From positions 1 to 64,000 of the forward strand of contig NZ_BMVK01000023.1 of the NCBI RefSeq assembly GCF_014650675.1: a stretch of DNA of 64,000 bases, read 5' to 3'. The notes below the pieces were generated by a model, which did not search any database, was not told the DNA's origin, and saw only the letters and a list, made by a program, of their open reading frames with translations. This document shows, in pieces, positions 7,989 through 16,481 of the stretch; the first letter of the stretch is position 1; every line of letters begins with the position of its first letter. A program made the position numbers and the translations under genes. The stretch comes from Streptomyces anulatus. Its GTDB lineage: Bacteria; Actinomycetota; Actinomycetes; Streptomycetales; Streptomycetaceae.

Positions 7989-8868
7989 GTGGGACGTGGG
8001 GATCTGACGAACGACCAGTGGGCCCGGCTTGAGCCGCTGCTGCCACAGGGCATCAAGCTGGGCAGGCCGCAGGTATGGACACGGCGGCAGTTGATGGATG
8101 GGATTCGGTGGCGGACCCGGACGGGCGCCCCGTGGCGGGATGTGCCGGAACGGTATGGGCCGTGGGACCGGGTCTATGACCTATTCCGGCGTTGGCAGCG
8201 GGACGGGACCTGGGCCAGGATCCTCACCCAGCTTCAGGCCGAGGCGGATGCGAAGGGTCTGATCACCTGGGAGGTGAACGTCGACTCGACCGTCTGCCGG
8301 GCCCACCAGCACGCCCCGCCGGAGCGGTAAAAAGGGGGATCTACAGAAGGAGCCGCCCGGCGGAGTCTGTGCCGAGCCGGCCGACCACGGCCTTGGACGT
8401 TCCCGGGGCGGCCTGACCAGCAAGATCCACCTTGCCGTCGAGCAGGGGCAGAAGCCCTTGTCGGTAGTGATCACGGCCGGGCACCGGGGTGACTCTCCGC
8501 AGTTCGAGCCAGTCCTGGAAGCGATCCGGGTGCCCCGGCTCGGGCTCGGCAGGCCACGCAAGCGGCCGGACCGGGTGCGGGCAGACAAGGCGTACGACTC
8601 CCGCAGTAACCGTTCCTACCTGCGTAGACGCGGGATTAGGGCCACGATCCCGGTCCCGGCGGACCGGGTCCGCAACCGCCTGGGTCGCGGATCACGCGGA
8701 GGTCGGCCGCCAAAGTTCGACAAGGACGACTACAAGCAGCGGCACGCTGTGGAGTGCGGGATCAACCGGCTCAAGCGCCACCGGGCTGTCGCCACTCGTT
8801 ACGACAAACTCGCCGTCCGCTTCGAAGCGACCGTGCTGGTCGCCGCCATCAACGAATGGCTTTGTTGA
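7989..8868 (+). pseudogene. IS5-family transposase, frameshifted
   Basis: The first frame from GTG 7989 gives DLTNDQWARLEPLLPQ, GAPWRDVPERYGPW and NVDSTVCRAHQH (first catalytic Asp), and stops at 8328-8330. The second frame continues KGDLQKEPPGG ... TSKIHLAVE ... VRADKAYDS ... AVECGINRLKRHRAVATRYD to 8868, supplying the second Asp (ADKAYDS) and the Glu (HAVECGIN). ORF2 is +1 relative to ORF1, the opposite of the usual -1 programmed shift, and sequence around ACGCCCCGCCGGAGCGGTAA looks scrambled against the family. I therefore call it inactivated by indels rather than programmed. Confidence 0.8.
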
Positions 8869-8888
8869 CCACCACTTCCACGCGGGTC

Positions 8889-9497
8889 CTAATCGTACGG
8901 CGGGCCGATGACCGCCTGGCCGATCTGCTCGGCTAGCCAGGCGGCGTAGCTCTGTGAGACCTCGGTCTTGTGGACGTCGACGCATACAGTGTGGGTCCCG
9001 ATTTGTCGGGTGGTTCCTGCGTCGTCGCAGTTGAACACGAGGGTGACCCCGTCGTGATTGACTCGCCCGTCGTACCCGCGCTCTGGCACCGCTGGCCAGA
9101 TCACCTGGTCCCAGCGGATCGATCCGTATCTCGCACCAACCAACGCGGTGAAGGCGTCCTCGACACTGCCGACCGGCTGGTCCAGCATCGACGCCCAGAG
9201 CGGGAGCAGGAGAACGAGGCCATCCGCATCCTCAGAAAGCTCGGCCGCGTGCCAGTCGCACCGCAAGCCCGCCTGCGCATCAAACTCCCTCGCCCAGAAC
9301 TCTTCGTTCTCCGTGCGGAACCAGGCGTCCGGCAGCACCTGACGCAGTTCCAACACCTCCGCGACCGTGCAGAGCTCCACGTCCACCGATACCTGGGCAT
9401 AGTCCCGATCGCCCAGCGCGAGGAGCCGGCGCCCCGTGGCGAGGGCCGCTGCCGGGTCGGACGTACGGAAGACGGGATAGGAGACGCCGTTGGACAT
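8889..9497 (-). CDS. Hypothetical cargo protein of the 7941-9579 element
   Basis: 202 residues read leftward from ATG 9497. It starts SNGVSYPVFRTSDPAAALAT and ends IGQAVIGPPYD. Soluble, acidic, with many Trp and Asp residues (FRTENEEFWAREF, RYGSIRWDQVIWP) and a C-terminal beta-like stretch; no signal peptide. Family not recognised; composition resembles small actinobacterial immunity-type or effector-inhibitor proteins. It converges on the transposase and lies inside the outer inverted repeats. The frame is intact and well biased while the transposase is broken, suggesting selection on the cargo. Confidence 0.65.
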   Translation of the reverse strand: MSNGVSYPVFRTSDPAAALATGRRLLALGDRDYAQVSVDVELCTVAEVLELRQVLPDAWFRTENEEFWAREFDAQAGLRCDWHAAELSEDADGLVLLLPLWASMLDQPVGSVEDAFTALVGARYGSIRWDQVIWPAVPERGYDGRVNHDGVTLVFNCDDAGTTRQIGTHTVCVDVHKTEVSQSYAAWLAEQIGQAVIGPPYD

Positions 9498-9659
9498 GTG
9501 AGCACCCTGCCACACATCAATGTTGGCCAGCATCTGCGTTTCAAATGCCTGTGACCAGCACTTTCGCACCAGGCCCTAGCAGAGCGTAGGCCAACCGTGG
9601 GGCAGCGGAAGCCCGGCCCGGGGCTGTTCTCAGTGGTTTGCCGGGCGTACGCCCGGGCC

Positions 9660-9912
9660 ATGACCACCACGCCGAACCCGCGCACCGCCCGACAGGACCA
9701 GGACCCCGGATGGGGCGTCACCGCCTCCTGAACGACCGCCGCCGTGCCTCGGAGCTCTTCTCCGGGGCGCGGCGCGACCCGCGTCCTGCTCTACCGCCTC
9801 ACCTACCGCGTCGACGACCAGGCTCCTCGCCCTCGGCCCCAGCCCCGACCCCGAAGACGAACACCGCCACCAGTGGTGGGAGGAACTGACCACCGAACTC
9901 CGCCCCTGGTAA
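9660..9912 (+). pseudogene. Degraded small gene, unidentified
   Basis: Protein-like fragments occur in different frames: MTTTPNPRTARQDQD from ATG 9660, VLLYRLTYRVDD around 9790, and LALGPSPDPEDEHRHQWWEE ending TELRPW at stop 9910-9912. One or two indels would join them. No family is assigned. Confidence 0.35.
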
Positions 9913-10310
9913 CCCGCACTACCAGCAGACACCCACGCCGGGCGCCGTCGTCGGCCTCCCAGTGCTCCGTTGATGATGCTGTCGTTCTCGGGTCACCTGA
10001 CCGGGGCTTCCCCGGCCGCCCGGGAGCGAATACCCGTACCGGTGAACAACCGTCGGCGGGGCTGGCCCGCCTACCCCGTGGCGAAGTACGACGTTGCCTG
10101 TCGAACGGTGCGGGCCCCGGCCCGGTGCCCGGGCAGAGGTACGCGGTGGAGATGCGGACGGCCCCGCCCGGCGTGAGGATCAAAGGTGCGGGCAGCAACC
10201 CGGGGCGCACCTCACCCCGACGGGTGGCCTCCCCTTCCGGTGTTTCCGGTCCGCTTCCCCTCCGACACCGCCGTGGGGCCTGGAGGTAAAAGAGATACCG
10301 CGAGTTCCGC
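9913..10310. other. Intergenic stretch with a fragment of another remnant
   Basis: No supported gene. It contains copy 2 of the 23-bp repeat (9967-9989), a leftover of a second copy of the 3993-4357 remnant. The rest looks like non-coding high-GC sequence. Confidence 0.4.
9967..9989. repeat. 23-bp exact repeat, copy 2
   Basis: Identical to 4239-4261; flanking similarity fades quickly on both sides. Confidence 0.8.
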
Positions 10311-10493
10311 ATGGCCTCCACCTATGAGGGCGCGGCGCGCGCGCAGTTCGAAGGAACGGAGTACACGGATGCATTCTCCGTTCGTTACATGGATCGGATC
10401 GAGAACCAGGAGGCTGGGCGCCGCCTGAATGCCTGGTACGACAACGACCGGATCTTGAATCACGATCCCTTCATTCTCGTTATCGGCGACTGA
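10311..10493 (+). CDS. Possible 60-residue protein
   Basis: ATG 10311 opens a short frame (MASTYEGAARAQFEGTEYTD ... NHDPFILVIGD) ending just before a strong bidirectional hairpin. Base composition drops relative to its surroundings. No ribosome-binding site at proper spacing (a GGAGG lies about 27 bases upstream) and no known family. Could equally be the end of a lost gene. Confidence 0.3.
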   Translation: MASTYEGAARAQFEGTEYTDAFSVRYMDRIENQEAGRRLNAWYDNDRILNHDPFILVIGD

Positions 10494-10516
10494 CGGCACG
10501 GCACACCAGTAAGCTA

Positions 10517-10556
10517 ATGGACTGTGGGGCCGAAGCAGTTCGGCCCCACAGTCCAT
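10517..10556. terminator. 18-bp perfect hairpin, bidirectional terminator
   Basis: ATGGACTGTGGGGCCGAA (10517-10534) pairs perfectly with 10539-10556 around a GCAG loop. It sits between two convergent frames (ends at 10493 and 10565), the expected site of a shared terminator; T-rich sequence follows on both sides. Confidence 0.85.
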
Positions 10557-10564
10557 CATTCCCT

Positions 10565-11062
10565 CTATGTATAGGCAAGTGTGCGCCACATCTGCACAAG
10601 GCAGTACTGATCTTTACCTTTCAATTCTCTCTCCTGGCCTGGCGGGACAGGCAACGCGCGCGCTCCCCCGATCGGCGACAGGAAAGGCCCTCGATCCCCA
10701 TTGAACATCCACTGCCACCGCATCTCGTACAGCCCAGCTGAGGGAAGAATTAAAGGGATGTCCTGAACCCCGCCATCAATGGTGTGAATTCCGATCTCCC
10801 CGGTGGGAAGTTCTACTTCCACTTCTTCCCGGCCGAACCATTTGGCCCGACTTTCCGGGGGTTTGCTGGACCAGCTCTCCAGACGCACGGCCGACTCAAT
10901 AACTGCTGATGGCACTTGGAGATAGACCAGCCCAGGGACGGAGAGAAGCCAATGCGTATCATCTGGGTCCAGCCCGTACGGCTCAATACTCATGTCCATC
11001 AATCCAAATAAGCGATAGCTGGGACTGACTACCATTTCGTGCGTGTCCAAAATTCTGCTCAA
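10565..11062 (-). CDS. Hypothetical protein, possible orphan immunity-type protein
   Basis: 165 residues from TTG 11062, chosen because AGAGGTG lies 4-5 bases upstream; an ATG further in (near 11035) is the alternative. Soluble, beta-rich in appearance, many Trp (WLLSVPGL, ESWSSKPPES, RWQWMFNGDR). GC content is visibly lower than in its neighbours, suggesting acquisition. Family not recognised. It sits beside an Imm1-like gene and recombinase debris, which hints at the same kind of cargo, but function is not shown. Confidence 0.6.
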   Translation of the reverse strand: MSRILDTHEMVVSPSYRLFGLMDMSIEPYGLDPDDTHWLLSVPGLVYLQVPSAVIESAVRLESWSSKPPESRAKWFGREEVEVELPTGEIGIHTIDGGVQDIPLILPSAGLYEMRWQWMFNGDRGPFLSPIGGARALPVPPGQERELKGKDQYCLVQMWRTLAYT

Positions 11063-11087
11063 AGTACACCTCTTTGATAGCTCGACC

Positions 11088-11600
11088 TCATGCTCCGACA
11101 GTGACTCGACCGTACAAGGCGCCGACAGGGTCCCTTCCCCGGAAAGCCAGGCGGGTGAAGCGGTGCTCGGCGCTCGTGGAGCGGGCGACGGGTTCGGTGA
11201 CGACGGGCCGGTGGTCGTGTCCGTGGGCGCGGTCGTGGAGGGTGCGTCCGGTGCGCGCGCCGAGGAGGCGCTGGACGGTGGCGAGGGGGAGGCAGGCGAG
11301 GTCGCCGACGGTGTGGACGCCGTGCTGGATGAGGAGGCGGGCGGTGGTGGGGCCGACGCCGGGCAGCTCCCGGACCCGCCGGGGCCGCAGGAACGCGCTC
11401 ACCCCGGCGGGTTCCACGGCGAGGAGGCGTCCGGGGGGTGTGAGGGCGCAGGCCATGGCGGCGACCATCCGGCTCGGCCCGGCAGCGGCGGCGGCCCGGA
11501 CACCGAGGAGCTGTTCGGCCCGCTGCTCACGGTCGTGGACGGGATCAGCTCCCGCATCGAGCCTCCTCCCCGCCGACTGCCCCGCGTACGTTGACCTCAC
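11088..11600 (-). pseudogene. Y-family DNA polymerase (DinB-like) internal fragment
   Basis: About 170 residues matching the middle of a Y-family polymerase: PSRMVAAMACALTPPGRLL (palm end), FLRPRRVRELPGVGPTTARL and LIQHGVHTVGDLACLPLATV (thumb helix-hairpin-helix), then the linker HRFTRLAFRGRD. The N-terminal catalytic palm with its metal-binding acidic residues is absent, as is the little-finger domain, replaced by VGALYGRVTVGA*. It cannot be a functional polymerase. Confidence 0.75.
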
Positions 11601-11735
11601 CAGCGCCCCGCGGAGGCAGCAGCGCGCGGACCACTTTTACGGGAAAGCACTGCCGGGCGTTCGCCCCAAGAAACGACTGTGCTGTGGCCACCCATGGAAA
11701 GGATGACCACAGCACAATTCTGGCAACTTCGGCTT

Positions 11736-12251
11736 CTACGTCTCAGTCACCTCTGTGTCAAGCTCGCCGGTGTAGTGCCCCTTCGCCCATTGCACCTTCG
11801 CAGGACGAAAACCGGTTCCCGCCTGAAAATACTCTTCCACCACAGCGCGAATTACCGGCAACGGAACAGCGCTAATCCGATCGAAGAAGGTAGGACACGA
11901 TGGATCAGACAATACCCTGGGATCACGATGTGGAGGATCGGGATTCAAGGATACCCAAGGGTGGTACGCAACGTCCTGACCGAACTCTGCGGACACTTGA
12001 CGAGAAAGGCTTCCGTCGCAGTACCAGATGAGCCCCCCGTACCCCGCAGCAAAGTTAATCCCGACTGAGAGCATGTTGTCGGGAGCCGGCGCGTACACCC
12101 TATCGCCTGCTACGTCCTTGACGATTTGGAAAGCGAGATCCGCGTGTGAGCTACTGCGAGATTCTCCCGCGAAAACCTCATCGAGATAGCCATCGACCTC
12201 ACTTTGGCTTTCCAGATACAGCGGTATGCTCCCCAGGACTTTCAGCGTCAT
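11736..12251 (-). CDS. Imm1-like immunity protein
   Basis: 171 residues from ATG 12251 (GGGGAGC about 9 bases upstream). The C-terminal half has the Imm1 pattern: GGLIWYCDG, a YHPWVSL beta segment, ISAVPLPVIRAVVEEYF, then GTGFRPAKVQW. Imm1 proteins neutralise toxin domains of polymorphic toxins in actinobacteria, in the cytoplasm of the producer or as orphans against neighbours. No cognate toxin is visible nearby, so this would be an orphan. Lower GC than surrounding genes suggests transfer. Attribution rests on remembered motif layout. Confidence 0.6.
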   Translation of the reverse strand: MTLKVLGSIPLYLESQSEVDGYLDEVFAGESRSSSHADLAFQIVKDVAGDRVYAPAPDNMLSVGINFAAGYGGLIWYCDGSLSRQVSAEFGQDVAYHPWVSLNPDPPHRDPRVLSDPSCPTFFDRISAVPLPVIRAVVEEYFQAGTGFRPAKVQWAKGHYTGELDTEVTET

Positions 12252-12284
12252 TTTGGTCTTGCTCCCCACAGAGTCTTCTTGCCT

Positions 12285-12530
12285 CCAGGATCCGGTCCAG
12301 CGACGGCACGACGAGAGAGTCCCCGGCCTCGAGGAAGGCGTGGCACGCCTTCAGCTCCGGCCGGGCGTCGTTCTTGCCCGACTTCTTCTCCTTGAAATCC
12401 GCCGGCACCGCGCGAGGGTGAGCGCGTCGACTTGCCGGTCCAGGTTCTGCCCGCCGGTCGACACCCGCGCGTAGCCGATGCGGATCTCACTCGGCCGCGC
12501 GGGGAAGGCGGCCAAGAGGTCGTCGTCCAT
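12285..12530 (-). pseudogene. Serine recombinase (resolvase) N-terminal remnant
   Basis: Reading leftward from ATG 12530: EIRIGYARVSTGGQNLDRQV contains the catalytic Ser of resolvases, then the frame is lost at about 12394-12398 by a missing T (family pattern IFxxKKSGKND). The other frame continues KKSGKNDARPELKACHAFLE and SLVVPSLDR, the second conserved block. After SLDR similarity ends and the sequence runs into the Imm1-like gene. Frameshifted and C-terminally truncated. Confidence 0.8.
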
Positions 12531-12664
12531 GTCGAACACATCGGTCAGAGTAGTCACGCACGGCAGTGGGCCCTCAAGTAGCCATGGTTTTTTGACGTCT
12601 ACCCTCACATGCGATGGCTCCAACGTGCGGGCCGTGTGGGTGGAGAGGGCTAAGGTGCGCTGTC

Positions 12665-14029
12665 GTGGACGCTGCTGATCTTGACTGCCGCACCCGAACG
12701 CTGACGGGCTGCATTCCTCCGCTGCTGGTGTCGCGGCTTCTCGAACTCGGCCATGAGCGGGAAGTGGAGTTCCAGGCCGGTCGCGGGGAGTGGTTCTGCG
12801 CGCTGGAGTGGGCACGGCTGCTCGGCCATCGGGGCCGGCACGAAGAGGCATTGGAGGTGCTCGCTCCGTACATCGCCACGAACTGGTGGCCGGCGGCCCG
12901 AGCCCGGGCGGAGCTGTTGGAGGGCTGGGGCCGGGTGGAGGAGGCGATCGCGCTGTCCCGCCCGTACGCGGAGGCCGGTGACCGGCTGGCGCTGGTCTTC
13001 TTCGCGCGCCTGCTGGCCCGCCACGACCGTGGCGGTGAGGCATTCATGCTGCTGCGTGACGGGATCCAGGACTGGTTCCTCGCCCAGTGCCTGGTCGACA
13101 TCGCCGAAGCGGCCGACATGGATGAGGAAGCGGCGGCCCTGTTGGAGGTCCGGATAGAAGGGGCGGTCCCCGCTTGCAACGACCCCGACTGCAACAACCT
13201 CCGGATGGAACCGTCCAACGCAGTCGACCTGCTCGCCACGATCAGGGAACGCCAGGGCCAGATCAAGGAGGCAATCACCCTGCTGCACACCCGCGAGACC
13301 ACTTCTGTCAACGGCCGTGACCAACTGGCGGACATGCTGGCTAGGCACGACCGGATCACGGAGCTGCGTGCGTACGCAGCGTCCGAGCACCACGGGCACG
13401 CCGCACAGCGCCTTGCCGAAGTGCTGGAGGAACGCGGTGACGTGCAAGGCGCGATCGCCGCCTACCGCACCTTCGGTGCTACGCCGGATGGAATGTGGCA
13501 TGTGGCTGTACCGCTGTCCGAGCTCCTGGTGCGGCTCGGACGGGGCGACGAGGCGATCGAGGTGATGCGCGCGCTCGCCGAACGGCCCGGCGGCGCCGAG
13601 GACTGGGTCGTCCACACTCTTTGCACCCTGTACGCCGACCATGACCGGCCCCAGGACGGCCTGGCCTACCTTGATGCTCTCAGGGGTCGCCGCGGCGGCA
13701 AGGAGGACTGGGACTTCTTCCGGATGCGGCTTCCGCTCATGGCCGACTGCGGCCTGCTCGATGAAGCGATCGAGCATGCGCGGTCTCACCCCGAGGGCGA
13801 CACCTGGTACGCGGCCTGGGTCCTGTCCGACGTGCTTGCTGAAGCTGGCCGCACTGAGGAAGCCGCCGCAGTCCTCGAACGGCACCCGACAGTCGGCGGC
13901 TCTCTCCGTGCCGAGCGTCTCATCGACCTCGGCCGCATCGAAGACGCTGTACGAGTCCTCCAGCAGCCGATGAGCAAACCGACCACACCCGCCTGGGACG
14001 GCGACTACTTCACCGAACCACCGTTCTGA
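12665..14029 (+). CDS. TPR-repeat helical protein
   Basis: 454 residues from GTG 12665, with AAGGTG upstream. Almost the whole chain is alpha-helical tandem repeats with the A-x-x-L-x-x-x-G-R-x-x-E-A pattern (EWARLLGHRGRHEEALEVLA, RLAEVLEERGDVQGAIAAYR, LSDVLAEAGRTEEAAAVLE), roughly ten TPR-like units. No catalytic domain, signal peptide or membrane span, so it is probably a cytoplasmic protein-interaction scaffold. Such orphan TPR proteins are common in Streptomyces accessory regions; partner unknown. The frame is intact, unlike most neighbours. Confidence 0.75.
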   Translation: MDAADLDCRTRTLTGCIPPLLVSRLLELGHEREVEFQAGRGEWFCALEWARLLGHRGRHEEALEVLAPYIATNWWPAARARAELLEGWGRVEEAIALSRPYAEAGDRLALVFFARLLARHDRGGEAFMLLRDGIQDWFLAQCLVDIAEAADMDEEAAALLEVRIEGAVPACNDPDCNNLRMEPSNAVDLLATIRERQGQIKEAITLLHTRETTSVNGRDQLADMLARHDRITELRAYAASEHHGHAAQRLAEVLEERGDVQGAIAAYRTFGATPDGMWHVAVPLSELLVRLGRGDEAIEVMRALAERPGGAEDWVVHTLCTLYADHDRPQDGLAYLDALRGRRGGKEDWDFFRMRLPLMADCGLLDEAIEHARSHPEGDTWYAAWVLSDVLAEAGRTEEAAAVLERHPTVGGSLRAERLIDLGRIEDAVRVLQQPMSKPTTPAWDGDYFTEPPF

Positions 14030-14089
14030 CAGCTCGGGCTGGTATGTGCCACGTCTCCACTGTACGTAGCGGGCCCGTTCAGTTGGACG

Positions 14090-14704
14090 CGGGCAGGCGG
14101 TCGGCGCCGACGTCGACGGCCTGCGCGCCATCGTCCGCGCCTGCCCCGACACCCTCACCGGCGACCGGGACAAGGCCCTGGTCCTGAGCGGCTTCCACTA
14201 CGCCTCGCGCAGCCAGGACCCGGCCGGGCTGCTGACCGGCGATGTCACCCTGCACCCGCGCGGCCTGGTCGTCGCCGTGCTCACCGGCAAGACCAAGCAC
14301 TCCGTACGCAACGCGAGATCCGCTACGCCGACGACCCCGAGCTCTGCCCGGTACGGGCCTGGATCGCCTACCGCACCCGCCTGGTCGCCGAACACGGCGA
14401 GCAGTGGGCCGACCCGTCGACGATGGCGTTCGTCGGCATCGACAAGTGGGGCCACGTCACCGGCGGGATGGTGCCCGACTCCGTCACACGCGCCATCAAG
14501 CGGATCTCGGAGCGGGCCGGGGTGCCGATCCACTGGACCGGGCACTCCCTGCGCATCGGCCTCGCCTCCGTCGGCCGCCGCAACGGCAAGGACGGCATCG
14601 CCATCGCCGACCAGGGCGGCTGGGCCCGCCACTCCCGCTCGATGCTCGGCTACATGCAGCGCGACGACGGCTGGGACGACAACGCCTCCGCCGGCCTCAC
14701 CTGA
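14090..14704 (+). pseudogene. Tyrosine recombinase (phage-type integrase), C-terminal domain, frameshifted
   Basis: First frame: GADVDGLRAIVRACPDTLTG, GFHYASRSQDPAGLL (first catalytic Arg region), LTGKTKHSVRN. After a one-base loss at about 14313 the second frame continues EIRYADDPELCPVRAWIAYR, IHWTGHSLRIGLASVGRR (catalytic H-x-x-R) and WARHSRSMLGYMQRDD (nucleophile Tyr). The N-terminal DNA-binding part is missing. A decayed integrase, possibly marking the edge of an old integrative element; no att sites were found. Confidence 0.75.
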
Positions 14705-14826
14705 CCACGCACGGCTCAGCCCCGGTCAGACCCGTTAGAGCTAGACCACGGTCACCGCGAGTCAGTCGCCGCCGGGGGTCCCGAAACCCATTGCCCTGGC
14801 GTCCGCAGGGCGGGCACGCTTCCAGC

Positions 14827-15282
14827 ATGCGATTCCCCGCCGAAGCCCGCCGCGACGTCCACGTCCGCTACACACGGCCCAGCTGCATGGGCGGCTTCGC
14901 GGTGTTCACCGTGGACTTCGAGCCGCTCCCGGAGGGGCGGCTCGGCTTCGAGTTCGTCAACCCGCTCGGCCCCGACGACATCGACGCCGAGTGCGCGCAG
15001 GAGGTGAGCAACGGGATACTGCTGTGGCTGATCGGAGCAGGACCGCAGAACGTCTACTTCGACCGCCCGCTGCTCCCCACGGCGAAGGAGCTCGCTGCGG
15101 GAGTACCCGTCCGCCCGGACGCCGGGCCGGGGCTCATCGCCCTGCGCGCGGTCCTCCGGCATTCACGCCTGCACCCCATCGACTCCCTGCCCTGGACCCA
15201 TACTTGCGCCGGGTGGCGAGCCGCCGACAAGACCTGGCGGGGCGAGGAGGCAACCGGCGACCCGATGGACCTCGCACCGTAG
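14827..15282 (+). CDS. Stand-alone EF-G domain IV-like protein
   Basis: 151 residues from ATG 14827. The segment GFAVFTVDFEPLPEG followed by GFEFVNPLGPDDIDAECAQE lines up in pattern with domain IV of elongation factor G (V-x-VEPLP-x-GFEFVN ... IP-x-EYI-x-AV-x-x-GI). No GTPase domain is present, so it cannot be a translocase; such isolated domain IV homologues in actinomycetes have no established role. The C-terminal 60 residues are unlike EF-G. No clear ribosome-binding site. Moderate confidence in the gene, lower in the homology. Confidence 0.5.
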   Translation: MRFPAEARRDVHVRYTRPSCMGGFAVFTVDFEPLPEGRLGFEFVNPLGPDDIDAECAQEVSNGILLWLIGAGPQNVYFDRPLLPTAKELAAGVPVRPDAGPGLIALRAVLRHSRLHPIDSLPWTHTCAGWRAADKTWRGEEATGDPMDLAP

Positions 15283-16481
15283 AACCGTGCGGTCGTTCGG
15301 GGACTCCCACGAAGTCGCTCCGGCTTTGTTCGTCGAATGCAACGACCTCAACGGTTCTGTTCGCGTCGCAGAGCAGCGTCTCGACCTCATCTGCAGGCCA
15401 CGGGATGCTGCTGTGACGCCCAGCGGTGGGCGGGCTGGAGCCGGTGGTGCCGATCCGGTTCGGGCAGTGTCCGTTCTCGCCCTCGGCTCCGGCCCGGATC
15501 GTGGAGTATGAGGTCGGAAGTGCGCGCGGAAATGGGGGAGGGTGCGGAGTGGGAGGGAAAGTGCCGGGGACAAGTAACAGGATCTCCGGCGGCCGGCAGG
15601 AAAACGTGGTCATGGCTGGGACCATCACTGGTCCTGTCACCTTCACCACTGCGGGCAAGCATGTCCCCGTGTATCTGCAGGATCCTCTCCGGTGGCCGCT
15701 GGCCGGCGGCTGGGATGCGCTCGCGGCGGGTACTCACCGCTCACGGCCTGACGACTTCGGCGACGCGGTGCCCCCCTACGTCCCCCGGGACCAGGACGCG
15801 GTCATCCGCACCAGGCTCACGCGCGCCGCGCACGAGGGCGGCCTGGTCCTGGTGGTCGGGGACTCCACCGCGGGCAAAACACGGGCCTGCTTCGAAGCGC
15901 TCCGTGCAGAGCTTCCGGAGTACCGGGTGGTGGCTCCTGCCGGTGGCGCGGACCTGCTGACCGCGGTGGAGGTGATCGACCGCACCGCGGTCCGGTGCGT
16001 CGTATGGCTGGACGACCTGGAATCGTGCCTCGGCCCCGACGGACTGGAACCCGGGCTGCTCGCCGAGCTCATCCGTCTGCGTATCCCGGTGCTGGCCACG
16101 ATGCGACACCAGCAGTTCGAAATCTTCGCCGCCCCGGAGACCACCTCCGAGATGGGAACGGAGCACGCCCGGACTGCGACCGCAGGAGCACGCGTGCTAC
16201 GGCAACTGGATCCCGTGGAACTCAACCGAATCTGGACACCCGGCGAACTGGAACGGGCCGGAGAGGGAGAGGACGACCGGATCGCCGACGCACTGGCCCA
16301 CCACGGAACTTACGGAATCGCCGAGTACCTCGCCGCCGGCCCCGCGCTGCTCCAGGAATGGCGCCGCGCCCACCGCCCCGGCGGACACCCCCGTGCCGCA
16401 GCCCTCATCGCAGCAGCCGTCGACCTCGCCCGCACCGGCCTTAGACGGTGTCTCGATTGGTGCTGGATCGTTGCTCCCGGC

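Larger units (their letters stand above)
7941..9579. mobile_element. IS5-family unit with a cargo gene (1.6 kb)
   Basis: The left end CTAGGGCCTGTTGCGAAAGT (plus G; 7941-7961) is the reverse complement, with one mismatch in 21, of 9559-9579. CTAG at both outer edges could be a 4-bp target duplication or part of the repeat. Inside are a frameshifted IS5-type transposase (plus strand) and a convergent intact gene (8889-9497). A weaker right-end-like sequence (CCACTTCCACGCGGGTCCTA, 8872-8891) directly follows the transposase, so an older, shorter IS may have come to use an end further out. Alternatively the 9559 end is a separate solo IS end. Confidence 0.65.

Noticed and set aside
11043..11706. 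Plus-strand frames of 180-210 codons opposite the DinB fragment
   Set aside because: Shadows; the minus strand shows a clear Y-family polymerase helix-hairpin-helix region.
12351..13043. A 230-codon minus-strand frame covering the resolvase remnant and the start of the TPR gene
   Set aside because: Only its last part is real resolvase sequence; the rest is antisense to the TPR gene.
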